The translations under genes were made by a program, and so were the position numbers. Shown here piece after piece: positions 1 through 5,514 of a stretch of 6,157 bases of DNA. Each line of letters begins with the position of its first letter. Within the stretch, counting starts at the first letter, position 1. The notes beneath the pieces are model-generated. The model ran no database searches, had not been told where the DNA came from, and worked only from the letters and a program-made list of their open reading frames with translations. This DNA is from Candidatus Woesearchaeota archaeon (GTDB lineage: Archaea; Nanobdellota; Nanobdellia; Woesearchaeales; UBA525): NCBI GenBank assembly GCA_003694385.1, contig RFKA01000009.1:1-6157 (forward strand). The letters run 5' to 3'.

Positions 1-1209
1 TGCGATGAGGAATCCCATGAGTGCTTGTGTTTCTGGGATGATGCTGAAGATGATGCTCTTCCCGAACATTGACTTCTTCTCGCTCACGGCGCCGATACCA
101 CTCGCAGCACTCATGCCTTGCCCGACGGCGCTGATTGCTGCGAGTCCGACGGCGAGCCCTGCACCAATAGCGATTGTTCCGACGGCGCTCGTGAGGCCGG
201 CCTTCACAGCGCCGATGACTCCGCCGCCGACGAGGAGGAGTATGGCGACGAGGAAGCCGTAGAGTGCTTGTGTTTCTGGGAGGACGCTGAAGAGGATGCT
301 CTTGCCGAACATCTTATCATTACTCGCTGTCGCGCTAATGCCTGCCGCTGCGGCGATGCCCTGTCCGATTGCGCTGACTGCCGCGAGCCCCACAGAGAGT
401 CCTGCCGCGATGGCGAACATACCGAGGCCGAGCGGCAAGCCCTCTCTTGGCACGCCGAGCACGCCGAATCCAATGAGGATGAGGATGGCGACGATGAAGC
501 CGTAGAGTGCTTGTGTTTCTGGGAGGACGCTGAAGAGGATGCTCTTGCCGAAACTCTTTGGTCGCTCAAGCCCCGCGCCCACGCCTGCGGCGGCGGCGAT
601 GCCTTGGCCGATCGCCGACAAGCCCGCGATGCCCGCCGCGAGCCCGGCGCCGATGGCGGCCCACCCCACCACGAGCCCAATGGAGCCCTTCACCGCCCCG
701 AAGAGGCCCATACCAATGAGGATGAGAATGCTAATAATGAAGCCGTAGAGTGCTTGTGTTTCTGGGAGGACGCTGAAGAGAATACTCTTCCCGAACGCCT
801 TTTTGTCCTCGCCAACGGCGCCCACGCCTGCGGCGGCTGCAATGCCTTGCCCGATCGCGCTGACTGCCGCGAGCCCCACTGCGAGCCCTGCGCCGAGCGC
901 CCCGAGGCCCTGTGCGACCGTGATATCCTTCACGGCACCAATGACTCCAGCCCCCAGCATGATGAGGATTGCGATGAGGAAGCCGTAGATGCCCTGCGTC
1001 TGCGGCAAGGCTTGGAAGAGGAGGGCTGTGCTGAAGCGCTTCGGGTCCTCAGCAACACTCTTCGCACCCGCTGCCCCGACAATGCCGGCGCCGATTGCGC
1101 TCGCGAGCCCCGCTGCTCCGACAGCGATGCCCGCGCCAATTATGGCGAGGCTCGTTCCTGAAAGCCCGGCAAAGGCGCCACCGAGCACTGCACTCGTGAC
1201 CTCGCTCAC
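1..1209 (-). CDS. atpK: A-type ATP synthase subunit K (proteolipid rotor c-subunit), multi-hairpin, partial at the 3' end
   Basis: K forms the membrane rotor ring that carries H+ or Na+ past subunit I. I translated this frame by hand: it is open from the GTG at 1209 to the window edge (403 codons, no stop). It is very rich in Gly, Ala, Ile and Leu and consists of five tandem helical hairpins with a period of 80-81 residues. Each TM outer helix carries a PxTQ motif: PQTQ at residue 69, then PETQ at 149, 230, 311 and 392. Each inner helix carries SA(I/V)GQG with Gln 121, 202, 283 and 364, always 29 residues before the Glu (150, 231, 312, 393). Hairpin 1 has Ala41 and Gln70 at these sites and so lacks the ion-binding carboxylate. 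The fifth hairpin is cut by the edge, so more may follow. The GTG start is fixed by an in-frame TGA directly upstream, a strong Shine-Dalgarno and a 4-base GTGA overlap with subunit I. Most family members have one or two hairpins, so this length is unusual. Confidence 0.95.
   Translation of the reverse strand, partial: MSEVTSAVLGGAFAGLSGTSLAIIGAGIAVGAAGLASAIGAGIVGAAGAKSVAEDPKRFSTALLFQALPQTQGIYGFLIAILIMLGAGVIGAVKDITVAQGLGALGAGLAVGLAAVSAIGQGIAAAAGVGAVGEDKKAFGKSILFSVLPETQALYGFIISILILIGMGLFGAVKGSIGLVVGWAAIGAGLAAGIAGLSAIGQGIAAAAGVGAGLERPKSFGKSILFSVLPETQALYGFIVAILILIGFGVLGVPREGLPLGLGMFAIAAGLSVGLAAVSAIGQGIAAAAGISATASNDKMFGKSILFSVLPETQALYGFLVAILLLVGGGVIGAVKAGLTSAVGTIAIGAGLAVGLAAISAVGQGMSAASGIGAVSEKKSMFGKSIIFSIIPETQALMGFLIA
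10..1005 (-). repeat. Tandem DNA repeats (period 240-243 bases) encoding the K-subunit hairpins
   Basis: The segment coding the PxTQ helix recurs with its plus-strand left end at 10, 253, 496, 739 and 979, giving spacings of 243, 243, 243 and 240 bases. The 57-base blocks 253-309 and 496-552 are identical, and 739-795 differs from them at three positions. The block from 10 is clearly more diverged and the block at 979 (hairpin 1) the most. The near-identity at codon level points to recent duplication or gene conversion among hairpins 2-4, while hairpin 1 has been left out of the homogenisation. Confidence 0.93.
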
Positions 1210-3119
1210 TCAGCCACCTCCGTATAGACGCGCTCCTCCTTGAAGGGGAGGAATTTGTCGCCGCCGCCCTCATAGAACTTCCCGAAGAACTCGACGAACT
1301 GCAAGCGGATGCTGTGCACGAAGCTCCCGAGCGCGTTCATCGCGAAACTGAAGAGGTGCCCGCCGATGAAGACGAGTGCGGCGAGGAGGAAACCAACATA
1401 GGGGACGCCGTGCAGCATGACGGCGAGCAAGTTAACCGTCATCGCGATACCCGCTGTGCTCAGGGCGAGTGCGAAGAGGCGTGAATAACTGATGACGTCA
1501 CCCATGAACCCCGTCATGCCGAGCAGGCCGAGGGGGCCTTGCAGCACGAGCACGACGAGCACGGTGAGGCCGAGGAGTGCGTGCGCGAAGACACCCCAGT
1601 GCAGGACGTACGCGAGAACCGCGAGCTGGAGTAGCCACCAGAGAACGCGCTCACTGAGCATCGTCCGCCAAGCTTTGTGGCGGATATCCTCGATGAGCCC
1701 GAGGACGAGCCCGATGTTCAAGTGGATGAGCCCGACGGCGAGGCTGAGGACGAGGAAGTAGAGCGGCTCTGCGAGCGGGTCTTTCCAGATGGCGAGCGCA
1801 CTCGTACTCACGCCGAGCACGGAGTCGCCGAAGAGCGCTTTTGGCGCATCGCCGAGGTAGCTCCCCGTGAGGACACCAAAGAGCATGCTGAAGAGGCCGA
1901 TGCCGACGATGCTGATGCTGATATCCGTGATGCCACGGTTGTATTTCCTGAAGAGCGCGATGAGCACCGCCCCGAGCACGACGAGACCGAGCCCGTACAC
2001 GAAATCAGTCAGCATGAAGCCTGCATAAACGAGGAATAAGGGACCGACGATGAAGGTGGGGTCGAGGTCTTTGTACTTTGGGAGTGCGTAGAGCTCTGTG
2101 AGGATCTCGAAAGGCCTGAGGAAGCGGTTATTGTTGAGCTTGACGGGCACAGACTCCTCCTTCTTCGGGAGCGCTTCGGCGAGCGCGACGCCCTTGATGG
2201 AGTCAAGCTTTTCCCGCTCCCGCTTCGTCACCCAGCCTTGGAGCACGAGGACTTGCTGCGTGGCGCGCATCTTATGCGCTGCCTCGAGCTTCTCTTTCTC
2301 GAGCTCGAGCAGCTCATGGAGGAAGATACTCTCATCGAGCGCTCTGCGCTGGAGCCGCGCGACCGCCCTCGTTGTTTGTGCAAGTTCTTTCTCGAGTGCC
2401 GCCCGTGTCCGCTGTACCCACGCGAGCGCGTTCTTCTCGACAGGAACTTTTGGGACTGCGAAGAGCACCAGTCCGTGCTTCTTCATGAGGAGTGTGAGCG
2501 CATCAGTGTGTTCCTTGAGTGTTATGAGCACGACGAGAGCCTCCTTGCCGCTGACGCGCGTCTCGACATGTACTTCTTGCTGGGCGCTCGCGGCCTGCAC
2601 GAATGCTTCAGCAGCCATGGTGGTGCCTCGCGCTACGCGTACGGCGAGGCGTTGTGTGTCGTGGAGGAGCGCAACAGGGAGGCGTTGTTCGTGGAGCTCA
2701 CGGATGAGGCGCTCTTCTTCTGTGCGCGCAGCGAGCAGCTCGATGCGCTCCTCGTACGTTGCCTCCAGTCGTAAGAGTTCCTGCTCGTACTGGCGGAGGA
2801 ACGCACGAGCTTCCCTGATTATGCCCGCGGTACCGCTGCGTTTTACGCGCGCTTTGCGGAGCGTCTCGAGCCCGAGGAGTTGTTGCAGGAACTTTTTCTT
2901 CTGTCCAGGAATTGTGAGGATGTGTTTGCAGTGCGCGACACGGACGAGGAGGTCGCTTACTGTTCTGAGGTCTTCTCCAGGGTCTGCGGCTGTGAGTGAT
3001 TCTTCTTTCACGTCGAGGAGTTGCATGATGCCGAGCTTGTGGAGCTCGCTGATGACGCGCTCACGCTCACTCTTATGCATGAACAGCGTTACCTTTACCA
3101 TATCCTCTGAACGAATCAT
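1206..3119 (-). CDS. atpI: A-type ATP synthase subunit I (stator membrane subunit a)
   Basis: Subunit I is the membrane stator that offers two ion half-channels to the K ring and anchors the peripheral stalks; it is homologous to V-ATPase subunit a. The 637 residues match the usual size. Residues 1 to about 345 are a charged, largely coiled-coil cytoplasmic part beginning with the typical VKVTLFMHKSERERVI-like segment. From about 355 to 625 there are some seven or eight hydrophobic segments, starting with the family-like VGPLFLVYAGFMLTDFVYG. The essential arginine is Arg547 in SYSRLFALALS, and a second conserved arginine is Arg605 in SIRLQFVEFFGKFYEGGG; these match the two arginines of the yeast subunit. 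The ATG at 3119 overlaps the stop of H (ATGA). The ATG at 3101 (MVKV) is an alternative start with a GAGG very close to it. The gene overlaps K downstream by GTGA. Nothing is visibly missing. Confidence 0.97.
   Translation of the reverse strand: MIRSEDMVKVTLFMHKSERERVISELHKLGIMQLLDVKEESLTAADPGEDLRTVSDLLVRVAHCKHILTIPGQKKKFLQQLLGLETLRKARVKRSGTAGIIREARAFLRQYEQELLRLEATYEERIELLAARTEEERLIRELHEQRLPVALLHDTQRLAVRVARGTTMAAEAFVQAASAQQEVHVETRVSGKEALVVLITLKEHTDALTLLMKKHGLVLFAVPKVPVEKNALAWVQRTRAALEKELAQTTRAVARLQRRALDESIFLHELLELEKEKLEAAHKMRATQQVLVLQGWVTKREREKLDSIKGVALAEALPKKEESVPVKLNNNRFLRPFEILTELYALPKYKDLDPTFIVGPLFLVYAGFMLTDFVYGLGLVVLGAVLIALFRKYNRGITDISISIVGIGLFSMLFGVLTGSYLGDAPKALFGDSVLGVSTSALAIWKDPLAEPLYFLVLSLAVGLIHLNIGLVLGLIEDIRHKAWRTMLSERVLWWLLQLAVLAYVLHWGVFAHALLGLTVLVVLVLQGPLGLLGMTGFMGDVISYSRLFALALSTAGIAMTVNLLAVMLHGVPYVGFLLAALVFIGGHLFSFAMNALGSFVHSIRLQFVEFFGKFYEGGGDKFLPFKEERVYTEVAE
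1215..1221 (-). promoter_or_regulatory. Shine-Dalgarno site for subunit K
   Basis: The minus strand reads GGAGGTG here, inside the last codons of subunit I, with 5 bases before the GTG start of K. It decides the K start together with the in-frame TGA immediately upstream. The strength suits K, whose product is needed in several copies per enzyme. Confidence 0.8.
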
Positions 3120-3424
3120 GAGAAGAGGAGTTGCGTGACGCGCTTCGTAATCATTGCCCGGCGCTGCTGCGCGGCTTTGGCGAGTTGCTCACGCGCTTTC
3201 GTACTTTCTTGTTCGATACGCTGTCGGTGTTTCTTCGCTGTTTTCTCAACCATCGTGAGCCGCTCGGCGCGTTCTTCAGCGAGCTGGGTGAGGAGGGCCT
3301 CGTGTGCTCTCGCGCACTGCTCTTTCGCCTGCGCGATGGCTCTCTCAGCGTTCCTCTCGGCCTGTGCGACGCGTTTCTCGGCGTCGTGTTCTGCTTTCTG
3401 GAGTTCTTGGAGAATCTTCTTCAC
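3116..3424 (-). CDS. ahaH: A-type ATP synthase subunit H (peripheral stalk)
   Basis: This 102-residue protein is almost entirely a charged, Ala/Glu/Lys/Arg/Gln-rich helix with no membrane segment, as expected for the long coiled-coil stalk subunit that pairs with subunit E and links the catalytic head to subunit I. It begins MKKILQELQKAEHDAEKRV, which resembles the family's usual start, and the length (about 100 residues) is typical. The start is GTG at 3424, about 11 bases downstream of the predicted transcription start and preceded by a weak GGTG. The gene is first in the operon and its stop overlaps the ATG of subunit I, suggesting translational coupling. Sequence conservation in such helices is low, so the assignment leans on position, length and composition together. 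Confidence 0.88.
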   Translation of the reverse strand: MKKILQELQKAEHDAEKRVAQAERNAERAIAQAKEQCARAHEALLTQLAEERAERLTMVEKTAKKHRQRIEQESTKAREQLAKAAQQRRAMITKRVTQLLFS

Positions 3425-3455
3425 TGTGACACCGCGCCGCGCGCATCACAACCTC

Positions 3456-3472
3456 ATTATAAATTTATGCTT
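3456..3472 (-). promoter_or_regulatory. Archaeal TATA/BRE promoter of the ATP synthase operon
   Basis: The minus strand reads TTTATAAT at 3463-3456, preceded by a purine-rich BRE-like AAGAAGCA stretch. A start about 25 bases downstream falls near 3435, leaving a leader of about 11 bases before the GTG of H. The core ATAAATTTAT (3459-3468) is palindromic, so weak firing in the other direction is possible, but no plus-strand gene follows. Confidence 0.65.
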
Positions 3473-3509
3473 CTTGCAGGCTATTGTTTCGCGTCTATGT
3501 TGTCCTGTA

Positions 3510-3537
3510 TGTAATTTTGTATGATGTAATTTTGTAT
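3510..3537. repeat. Direct repeat of a 13-mer upstream of the ATP synthase promoter
   Basis: TGTAATTTTGTAT occurs at 3510-3522 and again at 3525-3537, a perfect repeat with a 15-base period. It lies about 45-75 bases upstream of the TATA box of the H-I-K operon and about 120 bases beyond the DoxX stop. It could bind a regulator or be slippage in AT-rich DNA. The rest of the 3470-3657 spacer shows no gene, hairpin terminator or RNA that I can support. Confidence 0.7.
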
Positions 3538-3657
3538 ACTAAGTGTTCGTTGTTTTGTGTGTCGTTCCGTGTATGCCTGACGTTCGAGATTCAATGTGGT
3601 ATTTCTCGACTTCCCGTGGACACACTCACCTAGTGAATGTCTGGTGAAGAAGTGCAA

Positions 3658-4047
3658 CTATTTCGTGAATTTTCTGTCGAGGCAGAGCACATCGGGGCCG
3701 GTGAGCGCAACGCTGAGCGTAGCGAGGGCGAGTCCGAAGTCACGTACAGCGGTCTCCGTGAAACCCATTGAGGTGCTGATAGCCAAGAGGTGGAGGCCAA
3801 GCACTGCAGCCGAGAGCCGCGTATAGATGCCCGCTATGAGGAGTAGCCCGAGTGTCACCTCGAGCACCCCGTTCGCGAGGATGAGCGTCGTGGCTGAAAC
3901 GGGAAGAATGGCTGCTTCAGCGGGAAGCCAGCCGGTGAAGCGAGCAGGGTCGATGAGTTGGCTGAAGCCGAAGAAAAGGTAGACGAGCGCGATGCCGATA
4001 CGTACTGTTGGGGCGCCAAAGCGCTGGAGTGAATCTAGTCGTCCCAT
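3658..4047 (-). CDS. DoxX-family membrane protein
   Basis: A 129-residue protein with four hydrophobic segments at about 14-32, 55-74, 77-92 and 102-117. The first helix and following loop, LVYLFFGFSQLIDPARFTGW followed by LP, match the DoxX family pattern of FG.xxL.DP..F.GW.P. DoxX proteins are small four-helix membrane proteins named from the DoxD/DoxX thiosulfate:quinone oxidoreductase; many relatives are of unknown role and tied to membrane redox or thiol chemistry. The ATG at 4047 lies inside the 3' end of the cytochrome b5-like gene (13-base overlap), so the two are translated from one message. No cysteine pair of its own is visible (one Cys near the C terminus). Family call is firm; the exact substrate is unknown. 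Confidence 0.85.
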   Translation of the reverse strand: MGRLDSLQRFGAPTVRIGIALVYLFFGFSQLIDPARFTGWLPAEAAILPVSATTLILANGVLEVTLGLLLIAGIYTRLSAAVLGLHLLAISTSMGFTETAVRDFGLALATLSVALTGPDVLCLDRKFTK

Positions 4048-4529
4048 TCGTCCTCATCCTCTTCTCTATACCTTTCTCTATGCCTATCTTCTTTTTTCTT
4101 ACTTGCCCCCTGTACTTTTCCTTGAGAAGTCCCTCCCTGAACTGCAATCTCTCTGCTGCCGCCGAGTGGCCCAAGGGCGTACTCTTGGAGGATGCGGTGC
4201 GCGTTCTTGCTGTGCACTCTGCCTGCTTTTGTTGTGAAGAGCTCGGTGCCATCAGTTCCACAGACGCGGAGGATCTTGGCGCGTCCGCCAGGGTGGCGGG
4301 GGATGTACGCTGTGATGTCGTACACTTCTCCATTGATGATTGTCCAGCAGGATGTGGCTGAGTCGTGGGTTTGTACTTCCTCCTGGGTTAGTTGCACACT
4401 CTTGAGTTGCTGCTCAACGCTGGCCGTTTGTGCACTGGCGTCCTGTGAGTGAGGGGTGGGGTGAGGGAGCATCGCGAGCACGACGGCAAAGATAAACACC
4501 CCTCCCGCAATGACTGGTCGGTAATCCAT
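4035..4529 (-). CDS. Membrane-anchored cytochrome b5-like heme protein
   Basis: From the ATG at 4529 the protein has 164 residues. Residues 5-21 are a hydrophobic signal anchor, followed by a Ser/Gln/Thr linker and a cytochrome b5 heme-binding domain at about 45-120. The domain shows LTQEEVQTHDSATSCWTIIN, then GEVYDITAYIPRHPGG and CGTDGTELF. The two axial heme ligands are expected to be His79 (in HPGG) and His106 (in VHSKNAHRIL). The C terminus (about 144-164) is a basic stretch followed by EEDEDEWDD. The domain is probably outside the cytoplasm, serving as a one-electron carrier. A longer frame begins at a TTG (4550), but the TATA box at 4554-4561 puts the transcript start near 4533, so ATG 4529 is preferred. 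The GGAG 5 bases ahead of it would then lie at or before the RNA start. The gene overlaps DoxX. Confidence 0.9.
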   Translation of the reverse strand: MDYRPVIAGGVFIFAVVLAMLPHPTPHSQDASAQTASVEQQLKSVQLTQEEVQTHDSATSCWTIINGEVYDITAYIPRHPGGRAKILRVCGTDGTELFTTKAGRVHSKNAHRILQEYALGPLGGSREIAVQGGTSQGKVQGASKKKEDRHRERYREEDEDEWDD

Positions 4530-4553
4530 GCTCGCTCCGGCTTTCCGCAATCA

Positions 4554-4568
4554 CTTTTAATCATTTCG
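4554..4568 (-). promoter_or_regulatory. TATA/BRE promoter of the cytochrome b5-DoxX operon
   Basis: The minus strand reads CGAAATG (BRE-like, 4568-4562) followed by ATTAAAAG (TATA-like, 4561-4554). The element's centre is about 29 bases from the ATG at 4529, implying an almost leaderless message. Confidence 0.65.
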
Positions 4569-4606
4569 TTTCCGGGCGCGAGACCCCCGCATGGTTTCAA
4601 CGCGAT

Positions 4607-4618
4607 TGCTTGCAAGCA
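4607..4618. promoter_or_regulatory. 12-base palindrome between divergent promoters
   Basis: TGCTTGCAAGCA is a perfect palindrome placed between the b5 promoter (4554-4568) and the zinc-ribbon promoter (4639-4653). The position suits an operator for a dimeric regulator of one or both genes, which is an inference. Confidence 0.4.
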
Positions 4619-4626
4619 GTTTCCAG

Positions 4627-4648
4627 AACACAAAGTAAACACAAAGTA
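4627..4648. repeat. Perfect tandem 11-base repeat at the zinc-ribbon promoter
   Basis: AACACAAAGTA occurs at 4627-4637 and again directly at 4638-4648. The second copy runs into the BRE/TATA element. The 11-base period is close to one helical turn, so both copies would face the same side of the DNA. Confidence 0.75.
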
Positions 4649-4653
4649 TATTA
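4639..4653 (+). promoter_or_regulatory. TATA/BRE promoter of the small zinc-ribbon gene
   Basis: ACACAAA (BRE-like) followed by GTATATTA at 4646-4653. The box centre is about 27 bases from the ATG at 4677, the spacing expected for a leaderless archaeal message. Confidence 0.65.
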
Positions 4654-4676
4654 ACTGCTCTGTGTGGAACGAGGCG

Positions 4677-4805
4677 ATGGCTGAGCAAAAACACGGTTGT
4701 ATCGACTGTGGCGCGCCCATTGAGGAAGTTGGTCGGTGCCCTGTGTGTACTGAGCGAACGAAGAAAGTGCAGGCTGCGCACGATAACCGTTTGCCGAGGA
4801 CCTGA
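4677..4805 (+). CDS. Small zinc-ribbon protein (42 residues)
   Basis: The protein has two CxxC knuckles, Cys8-x2-Cys11 in CIDCG and Cys21-x2-Cys24 in CPVC, nine residues apart, the pattern of a four-cysteine zinc ribbon. The tail is basic (TERTKKVQAAHDNR). Tiny zinc ribbons of this kind are common in archaea and often bind nucleic acid or act as protein adaptors, but the role here is unknown. The ATG at 4677 is chosen because a TATA box lies at leaderless spacing and the upstream in-frame sequence is the b5 promoter region read backwards. The stop is one base from the stop of the convergent arginine-rich gene. It is the only persuasive plus-strand gene in the window. Confidence 0.75.
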   Translation: MAEQKHGCIDCGAPIEEVGRCPVCTERTKKVQAAHDNRLPRT

Positions 4806-4806
4806 C

Positions 4807-5511
4807 TTACAGTTCACGGAGCCTCTCCAGTTGTCTGCGCCGTTGCATGAGGTTGGAGAGGTATGTTGCGAACGAGTGGGGTTGTCTGGGGTCGAGCATC
4901 CTGATGGGGCGGACGCTGAAGTGCTGGACGCTCAGCGCGGCGTAGTGGTCTTTCATTCGCTCTGCTCGCCTCGTTGTGCGCCTGTCGGTCGAGTAGACTC
5001 CTCCGCGCACGAGTGCGAGCCTGCCTTCTGCGTCAATGACGTTCCTGAGTGCGAGGAAAGAGTGGGCTTCGCCGACGCGTTTGATTGTTCCAATGAGTGT
5101 GTTCCCGAGCAGAATGCGCGTCGCCCGCCCATAGTGCTTGTTGGTGCGCGAGAACAAGGTTTGGTGATGGGTTTCGTCGAGCGCCGAGCACGCCCCGTAG
5201 CGTGTCGGCCGCGGGTCTGTGCGCACGTTGAGTGTGCGCGGCGCTTCACCGAGCGCAGCCCTGTATTGCGCTGGTATGATGCGCGTTGCTTCCTCCCACG
5301 TTGCCGCGCCGAGCACGTGTGGCGTCAAGTGAAGCTCGAGTCCGCGCCGGACGCGCCCGTGCGCACCCCTTGTCGGCCATTCTTTGAGCGCGGCGAAGAA
5401 CTCGATGAGGTGTCGTGGTGCAAGGCTGCGTGCTCTCTGCTGGAGGAGCGTTGTGGTTTCTCCCACGCCAAGCGTCTCAACGAGGTCGTAGGCCTCGCTA
5501 AGCAGGTTCAT
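4807..5511 (-). CDS. Arginine-rich hypothetical protein, family not recognised
   Basis: A soluble-looking protein of 234 residues with no signal peptide or membrane segment. I do not recognise a family. It has 33 arginines against only 4 lysines, one cysteine (Cys108) and several histidines (a HH pair at 115-116). The N-terminal part (1-50) and the C terminus (about 214-234, LSNLMQRRRQLERLREL) look helical. The middle, about 100-175, with GNTLIGTIKRVGEAHSFLA and ALVRGGVYSTD, looks like a beta-rich domain. The strong Arg content suggests RNA or other polyanion binding, which is inference. The ATG at 5511 follows the stop of the secreted-protein gene by 3 bases without a clear Shine-Dalgarno, so the two are probably co-translated. 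It converges with the zinc-ribbon gene. Confidence 0.75.
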   Translation of the reverse strand: MNLLSEAYDLVETLGVGETTTLLQQRARSLAPRHLIEFFAALKEWPTRGAHGRVRRGLELHLTPHVLGAATWEEATRIIPAQYRAALGEAPRTLNVRTDPRPTRYGACSALDETHHQTLFSRTNKHYGRATRILLGNTLIGTIKRVGEAHSFLALRNVIDAEGRLALVRGGVYSTDRRTTRRAERMKDHYAALSVQHFSVRPIRMLDPRQPHSFATYLSNLMQRRRQLERLREL

Positions 5512-5514
5512 TGC

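Noticed and set aside
118..1161. Long plus-strand open frame of 347 codons, rich in Cys, Glu, Asp and Ala
   Set aside because: It is exactly antisense to the K gene. Its repeats are the mirror of the hairpin repeats, and the minus frame gives perfect proteolipid motifs.
2098..3138. Plus-strand open frame of 346 codons, Ser/Arg-rich
   Set aside because: Antisense to subunit I, with the low-complexity Ser/Arg composition typical of shadow frames.
4530..4550. TTG start at 4550 for the cytochrome b5-like protein
   Set aside because: It lies upstream of the transcript start predicted from the TATA box at 4554-4561, and it adds only seven residues before a normal signal anchor.
4570..4625. GC-rich stretch with a GGTTTCAA segment, considered as part of a tRNA
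   Set aside because: No acceptor stem, anticodon arm or CCA-proximal pairing could be built; only the 12-base palindrome stands out.
4388..4817. Minus-strand frames opposite the zinc-ribbon gene and its promoter
   Set aside because: They run through two promoter elements and the convergent gene end and show no domain or start signal, while the plus frame has CxxC motifs and a TATA box.
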